A stretch of DNA of 64,000 bases. Source: Acanthaster planci. Its lineage: Eukaryota > Echinodermata > Asteroidea > Valvatida > Acanthasteridae. The first letter of the stretch is position 1; every line of letters begins with the position of its first letter. This document shows positions 34,963 through 46,657 of this stretch, in pieces. Location of the stretch: assembly GCF_001949145.1 (NCBI RefSeq), contig NW_019091479.1:563932-627931 (forward strand). The letters run 5' to 3'. Position numbers and translations under genes: made by a program. The notes under the pieces were generated by a model, which saw only the letters and a program-made list of their open reading frames with translations, searched no databases and was not told the DNA's origin.

Positions 34963-37900
34963 TCATTCGTTAGGACACTTCCAGGCATCCTCCTTAAGAT
35001 CTTGGAGTTGACGGACTTTCTTAGATCTCCATAGTAACCAGGTAAAACCAATGATGAGGCAGGCTACGATTTCAATGTAGTAACCATCAACATCCGTCTC
35101 ACAATGCCCACCAGCTTCACTACAGACCTAAGAAAGAGGAGTAGACAAATTTGAAGTCTGACAAATTCTGTGTGGTTGGAGAAAAGACGACCTGACGTTT
35201 ATCATGGCCACTGAAACATTGTCAACAATCCACAAGCTTAAACGGCAACAATACTTGAGTGTGTCAGCTGGACTGACGGACCACAAGCTCCCTGTTGTGG
35301 CAGCCCGTATGTGATCGTCAGGCCTGAGTGGCTCTACATCCCCCAGGATGGATAGGAGATGAGTCTGTTAGTCAGCTAATTAAATTTGCATGCAAGATGA
35401 AAACAAAGATGCTGATAGAAGTTGGAAAGGAAGGTATCCCTAAATCAACACCACCAGCAGCCCTGTGGGGGGGGGTCAATTTAAGGAATTGCATTGTCTT
35501 GAATATTTCCTTTGGTAGGTAGGATTGAAACCATTCACTTCTGTCCTTTTGCAAATATGGCATTTCAGGCAGTCAATCAATGACAAGAGTTGATATTTCA
35601 GTCATTAATGGTATGAGACAATTTAAATTTGTCATTCATCAGTCATCCTGCTTACTAAGTACGACAGGTGGAACAAACGTTGTTTATCAGAGCTCAGATG
35701 ACAAACTTGAAAATGCCACAAGGGACTGGGTAGGCTTAAGGCAAATTCATGGGTGTGACCCACCTCAACAAAAGTCACCATTCAACCTTACCTTGGCCTC
35801 TGCCTTGTTATCACAATCAAGCTCTGGTCCTTTATCATGTGATCCACCAATACATGACTTCCAAGTTAGGAAATCCACCAACCACAAAGCGACTGTGACA
35901 GGCCAATTGCCTCCCAAGTTCTGTACGGTATTCAGTAACGTCATGTAGGTACCACCAATACGTGGATCGCTGATGCGAGCATTGAATGCCATGGCAGATA
36001 CAAATATACAGTACAAAGGAATCTGTAGAAAGCACACATATAATGAAATTTGGCTCAGAAATCTCACCATTCTAGTTGCATTTCAGATCCGTTAGTGATA
36101 TTATATATTGACACTGCTAAACTACTCTCCACCCTGAGCAGAAGTGCGCCCCCAATCGGTAAAAAGACGGGTGCTTACAAGCGGGTTCTTGCACGCGTTC
36201 TGCGAGTACGCAAACCATACATGTATATGCCGGAATAAATTAGTTACACATACTCAGCGTGCTCCGCGTCAAAAGTGCATATACTTGCGCGCCTCATGCC
36301 GCACCTATGCTGTGAGTACCAAAAAACACAGCCTCTTTTGTTCCGCTCGGAGCAGACAGCCCTTAGAATTTTTGCAAGGTGATTTCCTGAATCCTCCCAA
36401 ATCGATCACTGTGTAGTAAACCAATACACAATCTTACAATTAACCTTTTGAGAAGCATCACGCCCATTTTAAAGTAAATGTGGCTGGACTTTTAGTTTCC
36501 GCTATTCTACAAGTCTCTAAAGCCTCTGGGTGAAGTGACAAATGCTGCATATGTTTGAAGATTTTCAATGTTATGTCACTAGTTTCAGCATATTTATATG
36601 TTATGTCAGTCAGAATGTTCTCTGCTATATACTCTGTTTCTCAAATGACAATCACCACCGTAAAATGAACCATGCTTTGTCAGCTAAGAATGAGTTGTAA
36701 GCAGCTTCTTTATAAATTCTTCATATTTACCTGATAAACTCCATACGCAATAATGAGGACGGCGTAATAGTACGTAGGAAAGTCACCCGTTGTTGATTTG
36801 ACATATGGAGTCCACCAAACAATGGAAGAGAATACTATGCCACCTATAAGCAATCTGAGATAAAAGAGACAACTGGCAATGAACTTGTAACATTGACCAT
36901 TGTGAGGAAAGCTAATGGCTGATTCTTGGTATTTCAACATTCCAAAACATTAAGCCCCTTGGAAAGTATTAGCAGCGAATCTCTTCCTTCCTCAATTCTG
37001 TAAAATCTTTCAGATCTCCAAATGGATTCTGAAATATTCTGAAAGATTTAGCATTCTTATCTCGTAGAAGTGCAAACCAGTGCAGCTAGTCACCGCTTAC
37101 CTAACTGGAATAGCTGATACTAGTAGATCCAGAGGTCTAGGGCCACTGGAATACTTGCTAATGATCCAAGGTAGAATCACCTGCAGAGGGACCATAGGAA
37201 CAGCAAGTAGAGCCATCTTCTCTCTAGGAACACCTTCCTCTATTAGTTTGAGACCACTTACTGCATCTGCTGCGGCAAATCCTATCTGCAAAGAGAAAAT
37301 GACAGGCCAAATCACACCAATGCTGTCTATAGCAGTGGCATAGTTAATGTGCTCACGGTCCCAGCCTATGAGCCACAGTGGTAATGTTCAACCAAACTGG
37401 ACTACCTATCAAGTCTCAAAATTGGCGGCTTATGAGGATGCTGTTGGCCCCCAATGCAAGTCTCATACAGACAGTTTACATGGCTGCCATCTTGCAGGCC
37501 AGTGCTTTTGTTCCATAGGATGTGCACAAGGAGGTTTGCCTGCGGGATAAAAGAACTGCCAAGCAGGATGGCTACCATGCAAAGCATCTATATGCACTTG
37601 TTACACCTTGAAATACTTGGAATAACATTTGGTCTTTACTTCTAGTTCCATACTTTCACTACTAACAAAATGATGAGAAAAAGCTTACCTTATATGTCAA
37701 AGCAAAGGCAATGTAAGATTTGAGAGAAGGTAGCTTCAAAAGTTTGTAGAGCTGTTGATAAGTGCCAAACACACCACAGCTTAATTCATCTTCAGAACTA
37801 TGGCCAGGTTTCTCTCTCTTGAACAATGCTACCAGAGTGGTGGTGACTAAGAAGACACATGCCCAGAAATACAGGAAATCTGAACAGACAAATATTGAAA

Positions 37901-39035
37901 TCAATTAACATACACGTAGCTCACTTTGGAACTCATGAATTATATTTCAAAGGTACATTTTTGAATATCAAACAAGAACAGTTCATGAAGAAAAGTTGGG
38001 GAATGTTAGAGCCATTTTATGACTCCAGCTTCATCTCAAGAACTGGACTAATTTTTCAAAAATTTATGGCTGGCACCTCATGATAAATACTCCCACTATG
38101 GCCCAGCATTAAACAATTTCATGCATCTGTGTCAGAATATGGAGCTACACTGAGCAAGTGGGTTTGAACTCACGTTAGAGATGTGGCCAGGAACAATGCC
38201 AAGGTTTGAGTTACTCCCAGTCTTTTTTTAAGGATTTCATTTGATATCTATTAGCAGATGACTGTTTATGGAAGAATGTGCGTGTAAGTGACAACTCACC
38301 TGACAAAGTGACCACTCCATGAGGTTTGGGTTCTGACCTCAAGTACTTATTGCAAAAATCTGCCGATTCCAAAGCAAGGAATACAACATTGCCCAGGAAA
38401 TAACCCGCCGTTTGTCCCACAGAATTACAGGTTGATGCATATCCAACATTGCGTCTGGAGAGCATTGTGAGTGCCCAGCCATCCACTGCAATGTCTTGTG
38501 TAGCGGCCAGGAAATTCAACATGAAAAATACTGCAGTGAGGAAGTATACATCAACACGAGGAGAGTTTTCACTGGGTTCTATATCACCGAGAATTGTGGG
38601 TACATGACTTGACAAAAACAACATGAAGAAACCAATAAGGTATTGAGTAGGCACAAGCCAGGTTTTCCGCCGGCCAAATCTGGGAACGAATAACGAGTCT
38701 ACAATGGGTGCCCAGATAAGCTTGACACTGAACGGCCAGTAAACAAAACTAAAAACGGCTTGCATGCTGTAGCTGACTTTGCGACTTTGTAACACCAATG
38801 GTATACTCCCAGCCAGGCCTAATGGAATGCCTTGCAGAACGTACAGTAACAGGAGAAGCGCGATGTTTCTATAGTCTCCTTTCAAGCCTTCTCCTTCCAT
38901 TTCAATGTCCATGTCTTCTCTGCTATCAGCTTGCAGGGAATTTTGCTCTGTGCCTCCTCTAGCATAATTAATGTCATTTGTAAAATTTATATTGTTTGCA
39001 TTATTAGGGCTGGGGTGTCTCTTCCTTGATGACAT
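34963..39035 (-). CDS. SLC33A1: Acetyl-coenzyme A transporter 1
   Basis: Six coding exons: 38300-39035 (ATG), 37689-37879, 37101-37285, 36731-36854, 35792-36022, 34963-35127; 543 aa (human 549). ER-membrane major facilitator protein that imports acetyl-CoA for acetylation of glycans and proteins in the secretory lumen. Strongly conserved blocks are visible: LLYVLQGIPLGLAGSIPLVL, FGRRKTWLVPTQYL, AATQDIAVDGWALTMLSRRN, VGYASTCNSVGQTAGYFLGN, KLIEEGVPREKMALLAVPMV and DPRIGGTYMTLLNTVQNLGG. Residues 1-45 are variable and hydrophilic. The coding start is the first ATG in an exon beginning at 39085 with an acceptor at 39086-39087, so there is at least one leader exon; a donor at 41104 fits it. Confidence 0.94.
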
Positions 39036-40031
39036 AGCAATTTCTTGTTTCCAGTGAGTGATGAAGAATTTAAATCTGCAAGTGCCTGTATAAAATGACA
39101 AAGAAATCAAATTTAATTTTTTCGTTTAGTTCCCAAGATACTGTTTACTTGTTTCTGGTCCATTATCAGTAACCCTTTGTACGACTTGTACATGAAAACA
39201 AATTAAGCTCCAAATGAAGTAGACCCCTCAATGCATGAGAAAGACATGATAATTGAAAGACACTCTCATGTGGAATGCCTCTGTCCAGCAGGTAAAACAT
39301 ACTTTTAAATTTTTGAAAGCAGTGATACCAATTGAATATGATGATGAAGACAAAGACAAAATATACTTTGGGCACTCAAAAAAATTTGGGCAATACACAC
39401 ACTGTACACCGCACATGCTTACATGCACAGGAGTTCCATATGTGGACATAACTTGACACCCTAGGCACAACCATGAGACTGGTCTGAAAAAACTCTGAAG
39501 TGTTTGCTGAGTAAATGCTTCGATATTTGCCCTGCTAAATTGGTTTTTTAGGACATGTTGTCACTTTCTGACTGCTTTTAAATAAACCAATTCAAGAGAA
39601 AATTAGTGAGGGTATGAGTTCCATATACAAACATTAACATAATCACAATGTAGTTTTCCCTTGCTAAAGTTAATTAGCCATTTCAGACCAGTCAGCGAGT
39701 CACAAAGACCCCACTTTTTGTGGGGGGTGTAAGGTTAAAGGAGTCCAGTAGCTAGCCTAGTCCCTATAGGCCTAGACCAGGGGCAATGCTAACAACTGTT
39801 GGCAGGTTAGGCAACAGTGTAACAATCATGTCCATCAATATCTTTCAGTCACAACTACAGCATACCCGGCTATTCACATTGGATAAACTCACAGAGGGAC
39901 TCGTAGTCGTACCCAGCCCAAGAAATGTGTGTGTGGGGTCTAAAATGTCCAATGTCCACCCTGCTCCTAGGTTCGTGGGAGCAGCATGGTGGGAGCAGGA
40001 CAGACGTCATGTCGGGCCCTACTTCCAGAAT

Positions 40032-40548
40032 GGTTTAGTTTATACAAACCTCAGCATTATAGATAGCCATGTACAAACTCCCATAAATGCATTTTGGCTG
40101 TTTTGATTGTGCCAACTTTCTCTTCCATCACAGCTATTTGACCACAGCCCAGATGAAAGCTGCACTGTGATTGGTCCAATTTTCTTCCATTCCAATGACC
40201 AATCACAGCTCAGCTTTCAATTTAAGTTTCATTTGGATGGGGTCAGGAAAACAAAAGGAAAAGATAGGAGCTGTGTTGCGATTGGTCAAGTCATCACACA
40301 GCTGACAGTTATTGAGAGTACATGCTGCTGATTTTCTGTAGTGTGGATGGGCAAAATGCTCCAGAATTTCACCATTTTAATGAGGACCTAAGGTGAATAA
40401 ACCTCCCCATCTGACATCTAACTTTACCAAGAAGGCATGTATGAAATTGGGTTGCACAAATAGCTGTGATGGAAGAGTAAATTGGCACAATCAAAACAGC
40501 CAAAATGTGTTTATGGGAGTTTTGTATTACTGGGTTTGTTATAAACCT
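40032..40548. mobile_element. Nested inverted-repeat (foldback) element
   Basis: Outer arms 40070-40143 and about 40457-40528 are reverse complements over about 70 bases with few mismatches (AACTCCCATAAA, CATTTTGGCTGTTTTGATTG, TCTTCCATCACAGCTATTTG); weaker pairing extends to 40032 and 40548. Inside, GAAAGCTGCACTGTGATTGG (40155 on) pairs with the arm ending at 40218. No protein coded. Sits in the SLC33A1 leader intron. Confidence 0.75.
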
Positions 40549-40646
40549 TGTACAGATCCAGAAGTAGTCGGACCCAACAATTCTGAGGGACTCTATAAGG
40601 GACTCTGGCTGACCTTCCACAACAAACATACCTACATCACTCATTA

Positions 40647-41034
40647 TTGTTACGCCCCAACTATAGCATAAGTCCCAACTATAGTTGGGACAGTCCCAAC
40701 TGTAGTGCTGCAGTTGGGCTGGCCCAACTATTGTTGACCAATGTCTGTGGGAAATGTCTCAACATTATCCAAGTCAATGTGTCTGACACTTGACACAATT
40801 CATCAAAAATGTGGCACTTAGCTCTAGTATGACCAATGACATGACATTTGTAAACAATATGACTTTGGCACATGCTGGGCACATCATGCACACAGGACCT
40901 CTCTGCTGTAGTTGGGCCGGCCCAACTGTAGCACTCTAGTTGGGACGGGCCCAACTATAATTGGGACGGGCCCAACTATAATTGGGACGGGCCCAACTAA
41001 AGTTGGGACTGATGCTGTAGTTGGGGCGTAACAA
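40647..41034. mobile_element. TA-flanked inverted-repeat element (Tc1/mariner-type MITE)
   Basis: 388 bases flanked by TA (40645-40646 and 41035-41036). Ends are inverted repeats beginning TTGTTACGCCCCAACTA and continuing through a CAACT core for more than 34 bases. Subterminal sequence is made of short palindromic units of the form CCCAACTATAGTTGGG; the right end carries extra copies of about 21 bases (ATAATTGGGACGGGCCCAACT). TA duplication points to a Tc1/mariner-like mobiliser. No transposase. Confidence 0.78.
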
Positions 41035-41104
41035 TATGATGAATCCTCGGGCCCCCTAAAATCTACGCAGTACTAACTACTAAGTACATGTACTATGCAC
41101 TCAC

Positions 41105-41250
41105 CTTGCAGTTCACGTTGTGCGGACGCTTTCCTGTTCACCTTACAATCTGACAATGCAACTCAAACTTCAAACATGTCAAATCAAAATGTTTGTGTTC
41201 TTATTCCTCCATGGATAAAGTAACGGGAAGTAACCAGTGACTCAGAGAAA
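41105..41250 (-). other. SLC33A1: Probable 5' leader exon of SLC33A1
   Basis: A strong donor (CTGCAAG then GTGAGT at 41104-41099) lies upstream of the coding acceptor at 39086. No coding frame continues to the ATG at 39035, so this would be untranslated. The upstream end is a guess; the region 41250-41600 is richer in CpG. Confidence 0.4.
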
Positions 41251-41783
41251 TTGTCTGAATTTTCAATCCGTAGCCTTTTTCAAACAAACAACAAACTCGG
41301 CTTGCCTTTCGATGCCCAGCAGCGGAGCTCAACAACAACGCGAATTTGGGGAACAGCTGCCACATTGCACAGCATGCTATAGTGCATCAGCGCTCAGCTG
41401 CAGCCACATGATGCATGCATTGCATAAAGCATGCGCATGCGTATGGGGGATCGTACGCGAAAAGGTCGTGAATAAAGGCCACGTATCATTTTCAACCTCG
41501 TCTTCATTTTGGATCACCTTGCAAATACGCTTGAAGATTATTGATGTAATAAAAACGACGGGGTGGAGCATGACCAAAGATCGCGCAGCTCGCTTAAATT
41601 TAAGCCTAGGCCTACTACATGAACATGATGAAAACGAAAGTTAAAAATAAATTATTTGTGACGTGAAAATGAAAGGATAAAACCTTTATTGTTTTAAAAT
41701 AATATATCTTTATGTGTAAAGTATATCACAGGGAAAAGGAAAGAGAAAGAAAACAAATCCAAAAAACCGAGGCACTAAATGAT

Positions 41784-42140
41784 CTATTCCTCAGCGTCCT
41801 CCTCCTCAAAGTGCCAGAAATTTGTACGATCATGCCCAAACATATCCATGTAGCTGTCTGCAGCTAGTACGCCCTCAGCGTTGTCACTAAGATTATCAGG
41901 CCTGCTTGCGCTACAAGTGACTAGGCGAACCCTGAAGAGAAGGTTGTTAATCACTGTGGGGTTGGCGCATAACCAGACTCGTTCTCAAATACACTATGGA
42001 GTGAACCAGCTTGTGAATTGTTGACACAGCCTAGCCTAGCATTGTTGTAGCAGTAACGTGAGAGCATTTTAAGGAAATAACTGTTAAATTCATACTCAAC
42101 TGAAGCATACTTGATGTCGTTCTTTTTTATAGGAACATCA
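41784..42140 (-). CDS. Unassigned gene, last two coding exons
   Basis: Not recognised. Exon 41784-41931 (stop TAG 41784-41786) has a clean acceptor after CTTCTCTTCAG and encodes a 48-residue tail: VRLVTCSASRPDNLSDNAEG, a middle with SYMDMFGHDRTNFWHF, and the acidic end EEEDAEE. The preceding exon 42096-42140 (acceptor 42141-42142, donor GTATGA) joins in phase and adds DVPIKKNDIKYASVE. IKYASV fits an ITIM-like I-x-Y-x-x-V pattern, which would suit a cytoplasmic tail, but that is only a pattern. Upstream exons are not found before UBE2J2; a weak hydrophobic minus-strand frame lies at 42190-42360. It lies just upstream of the SLC33A1 leader on the same strand. Confidence 0.42.
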
Positions 42141-42470
42141 CTGTGGTATTAAGTAGATGGAGGAGTAACTGTTGCCAGGAATTCTTCAAATTTTCTGAGT
42201 GAGAACGGTTTTGTCTGACGTCTGTGACACAACTGACAAACCACGTCCACAGTGTTCGGTAAGCCACTGCCACTCTGCCAGTACTACCAGTAGGTAATAG
42301 TGCCAACGCCAGAGTGCCAATGCTATGATCTTGTACGTCTTAAGCCAAGCATTATGCATAAAATTACAACTACAAGCAAGCTTTGCCTCAGTGTTCACAA
42401 ATGTAGTCCTCGCATATATGTAGGGTAACTTTTTACAAATTAATCAGTCATTCCATAGTCTGTAATCATG

Positions 42471-43087
42471 GTAAGTATTAACATGACACTAACCAAACTG
42501 ATACAGCGAGAACTAGCATTTTTAGGCCCCCAACTACATCCCAATGATGCCAACTTAAATGGTTAAATAAATGGTAGCCTGCTCTGCATGTAGGCCTGAA
42601 TTGATACAGGTGGTCAGTCAGGTTAGAAATTCATCAACATTGTGTTACTTTGCCAGAAATTCACATGCAGGCGATGATTGAATTAACCACCCCTTTTGAC
42701 CCACTCACAAAGTACATTCTAAAAATGAAACACCAAAACAATGCTTTCAGTGCTGGACACAATAGTATTTTGGAATTTTTGAAAATTGTATGTGACCTAG
42801 CCCTAGAACTTTGGTATTCGGTGCCTTCTCTGCTTGTCTAAACGGCGGAGTGCTCATTGAACCCGATGCCAAAGTCTTCTGGCCATAGTTGGCCGCATTA
42901 CCCTCCCCCAACATACAGACAGTTTGTAGTTTTCTGAAAAGGAGGATTTGATAATGAGGCTCCTAACTGTATTCGTGCACCGATATTTATCCTACATATT
43001 TTTTAGCTTATTTGAGATGTTATAATCAGTGCACATAGTTTGCTTTCGTCAGGTTCTGAGTGTGTAGTGAAAGATACTGCAGAGAGA
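42471..43087 (+). other. UBE2J2: Probable first intron and leader of UBE2J2
   Basis: A strong donor GTAAGT at 42471 follows ATCATG, and the coding exon has an acceptor at about 43051-43052 (TTTCGTCAG). A leader exon ending at 42470 would therefore splice to the coding exon, with a short upstream frame that ends before the real ATG. Confidence 0.4.
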
Positions 43088-44632
43088 ATGAGCAAGCGAG
43101 TTAGCACAACAGCTACAGCAAGGTTGAAGCAAGATTACGTGAGAATCAAGAAAGACCCTGTGCCTTATGTGACAGCAACGCCTCTCCCATCCAACATTTT
43201 AGAATGGCAAGTCACCAACAGTTCATCAGCATGAATAAAGTAGAAAAAGGTTTATCTTCAATGTAACCCTGTGCTAAGAAAATGCAATAATCAGAATGTT
43301 TCCTCGGTTGAGTTTGTCAACTTTGTGATTTTGTTTTGTTAAAGGCACTACTTGGTGAGAGGGCCAGAAGGAACACCGTATGAAGGCGGCTTGTATCATG
43401 GCAAACTAGTCTTCCCCAGAGAATTTCCATTTAAACCGCCAAGTATCTACATGATTACACCTAATGGAAGATTCAAGTGTAATACAAGGTGAAAAATTGT
43501 TTTGCATGTGTCATATCTATAGATGAAGAGTGGAATCCATCAGTATTTTACAACAGCAGAATTCGAAGCCTGTTGAGTTCAACAAAATCCCACATTAGCA
43601 GTATTGGGCTCAAGTTTTGAAATAAAACAGAAACAAAGTTCAAAGTGTGTAGCGTGTTAAATCAGCGTTGCAAATGTTTCTTTTGTTTAGAGGAAATTGA
43701 AAATACCTCATATCAAATCGTTTTGGATTAAGCACGTGGAAAAACAGGACGGTGGAAAAGTAAGTAGAAGTCAGGAGATCATCACTTTGTCTCACATTTT
43801 TCACAGGTTATGTTTGTCTATAAGTGACTTTCATCCTGATACTTGGAATCCAGCATGGTCTGTATCCACCATTCTAACTGGTCTCCTTAGCTTTATGGTG
43901 GAAAAGAACCCAACACTTGGCAGTATAGAAACATCTGATTATACAGTAAGTCATCGAAAGTGACCATATTCTACACCGTTGTAAAAATTTAAATGTTTCC
44001 GTACTCTTAGTGGAATTTTTCTCTTTGTGTTGTGGTTGATTGTGTTATTCATTGTATCTGTAGAAAATGCTGTGAAAGATTACGAAGGTTTCTGCTGAAT
44101 GTGATTCATTGAAATATGTGACCACTTTCTTCTTTTTTTTCTATAGAAAAGACAACTAGCTGTCCAGAGTGGCCCATTTAACGTCAAGAATCAAACGTTT
44201 TGCGAATTGTTTCCTGAGGTTGCATTGGTGAGTATTTTGTCTGAAAAGGGTGTAACGGACTGATAGTGGCAATCAGTAATCACGAGTTTGTGGGTGAGAA
44301 AGTATCTAATATCTTTTTCCCCAATACATTTGCAACTGCTGTGAAAGTTGTCCTGCTAACATGTATTAATTTTGCTGTTCTACCATTAGGAAGTAAGAGA
44401 AGCCATCAGGAAGAGGGAAGAAGAGATCAGAGCAAGCACAGAATCCACCTTGTTAACTGGTCAGTCCTCAAGACAAGCAAACAACCAAGATGGACAGCTA
44501 CCATTGGGCCATCAAGGGCACCAAGGCATTGTGGGAAGCACGCTAGCCAATGTGCTTGTCATTGTTGGCTTTGCTGCTTTTGCTTACACCGTCAAATATG
44601 TACTGAAAAGCATTGCACACACGGAGGAATGA
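43088..44632 (+). CDS. UBE2J2: Ubiquitin-conjugating enzyme E2 J2
   Basis: Five coding exons: 43088-43206, 43345-43488, 43807-43945, 44147-44227, 44390-44632; 241 aa (human 259). Tail-anchored ER E2 enzyme of ER-associated degradation. Residues 1-160 form the UBC fold, with [20 protein letters not shown], the P-F-K-P-P-S-I motif, and catalytic Cys90 in [20 protein letters not shown] (J-class active site). A low-complexity Gln/His-rich linker follows. A C-terminal hydrophobic anchor lies at about 213-233 ([19 protein letters not shown]). Intron 1 appears to start with GC (GCAAGT at 43207) and end AG, because only that join restores ILEWHY and the frame. Confidence 0.94.
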
Positions 44633-44846
44633 TCGTGTATGTTTTGAGGTGTGAAAGCCAACCGTATGTTTTAAGTGTGTCTCATTCCTTGATATATGAC
44701 AGCTAATATGACATGGTTTGTTCAACTTTTTCTACTCCTCTCTTGTTTTCTGGATACTGGTACTGAGCCACTGATCAATCGAGGTATAGTATGAGAATAT
44801 CTACCATTTTGACGTGAAGTAAATTTTTGCCTGACCCTATCAGGTC

Positions 44847-44852
44847 AATAAA
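44847..44852 (+). terminator. Candidate polyadenylation signal of UBE2J2
   Basis: AATAAA 215 bases after the stop codon. Confidence 0.5.
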
Positions 44853-46657
44853 GTATTTCCTTAGAGCAGCACAACTTTTTGAGGAATATGCAGCTTCACA
44901 GATACTACCATACAGTGCTACAAAAATTTCATAGGTAACCTGCTCTTATGCGTTCCCATTTGACTTAAACTATATGTTGAAAGCGAATCATGGTACTCTG
45001 TCCAGCTTAGGGACACATTCATCACTTTCTCATTGGTTGGATTTGAACCCACTTTTTTTATTTTACCAGCCACTGCAAAAAATCAAGTCTGCACCAAACT
45101 ACTTGACTATGACTTTGCCTTATGTTCATCGTAATACTGTGGGTGAAATGTCCGGCACTTGGAAAAGATTTTGCATACTTGGAACAAATCGTGTAATTTT
45201 GTGCGAATTCCACAAAAAGTAAGCAACTCTTTTTCCCTGGCAGAGGGTTATGATTTGTTGCCCTATATTTCTGAGAATGTTACATGAGCTACATTCTTGG
45301 ATGAAATTTTTGTCGTCAGCTGGGTTGTTTTTCTTTCTCAGTGACACAACTTTCAGTTTTCCATACCCCCACATATGGTTTTTCAGAAAATGTTGCAAAT
45401 TTGATTACATCAGAAACTTCAACAATCTTGCTTCATATATATGTTGTAAGGGGTTTTATATTAAAAGAGTTAATCATATTGTGGAATGCCCCTCAAGACG
45501 TGATTCATTGTAATCAAGACCTACACAATATAGTTCAGTTTACTAATATAAATTTTAAACTCTTTTTGTAATTGGCTTTAGTGGCTTATTACGTTCTAGT
45601 TATTTCATTTTACACAAAATGACTAAGCAGGTATACACAAAACACTCAGTTATTTTAGATGTTCATTTACTACTCTACCATGAATGACAGTGCACAACCT
45701 TTTTAATGTTTTTTTCCATACGATGTCAGACATACTTCATTGATTTTCCACTCTCCTTTCATATGGAAATCCGCACAATATTTTTATATTGTGGTGAAAA
45801 CACAAAGGAATTTTTTCTTTTTTGCTGGTGTTTTTATAGTCAAATCAGGACTTCTGAATATTTTGGTTGTAGCGGAAAGTTTTCCAATTTTTGTATAAAC
45901 ATGTAAATTAGTAGATGCTATTGAAGCGTAGATAAATGAGAATACGTGTACAAATAAATAGAAAATGAATAAAATGATTGAAGTACTCCAGTATGGATGA
46001 TCATTGCTGAAAATAGGGCTTTCCTATTGTCTGTTCTGTTGAATCGAAATGTTTTAGATCTCAAGGCTGGAGCTGAGGAGTGCGTTTCTTTTTCCTGTTC
46101 TAGCTCCATTCTTAAAACTGATACAATACTATACAGAGACATATACAAAGACAGATTTTCTTCAAGCAGAATTTATTTCAACTAATTAAAGCAGAAACTG
46201 TCATAGAATCATTTTGTTGACACAAGTAATTGAAAAAATGCCTTTAAATTGTTTTTTTTTTTCAGGAGTCAGAGGAAGTGAATCAGTATTTTTAACGGCA
46301 CAGCCAAACTTGGTTTTTTCCTGCAAGGTATACGGAAACCAAAAGTATTTTTTTCTATTATTCAAATATTTGACTGTCATTCAGATGAGCAATCTTCATT
46401 TGACAGGTTCAATGGCACCATTCATTCCAAATATGAAACACATTGTCTTTAATTTCAAACCAAAAGTTAAAACTTCTTTTTTTTATTTTTGGGGCTTGGT
46501 ATTTGACAGCTGAACATGTACTGAACAAACCAACCTTATGAGATTTGAAATATTTTAATACCCTGTTGGTAATTTAGAAATAAGTAATTTTAGAAGGTTA
46601 AGAACCATGAGAACCCTTTTAGAACTTGTTAGAAATTACAATCAGGTAAAGTTGTTG
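44853..46657. other. Intergenic, AT-rich
   Basis: No exon supported. The right part should hold the 3' untranslated region of the Ly6-type gene (minus-strand AATAAA near 46172-46177). Confidence 0.45.

Noticed and set aside
38150-38215. tRNA-like B-box word near the SLC33A1 gene
   Set aside because: Only the T-arm-like part is present, with no convincing A box or cloverleaf.
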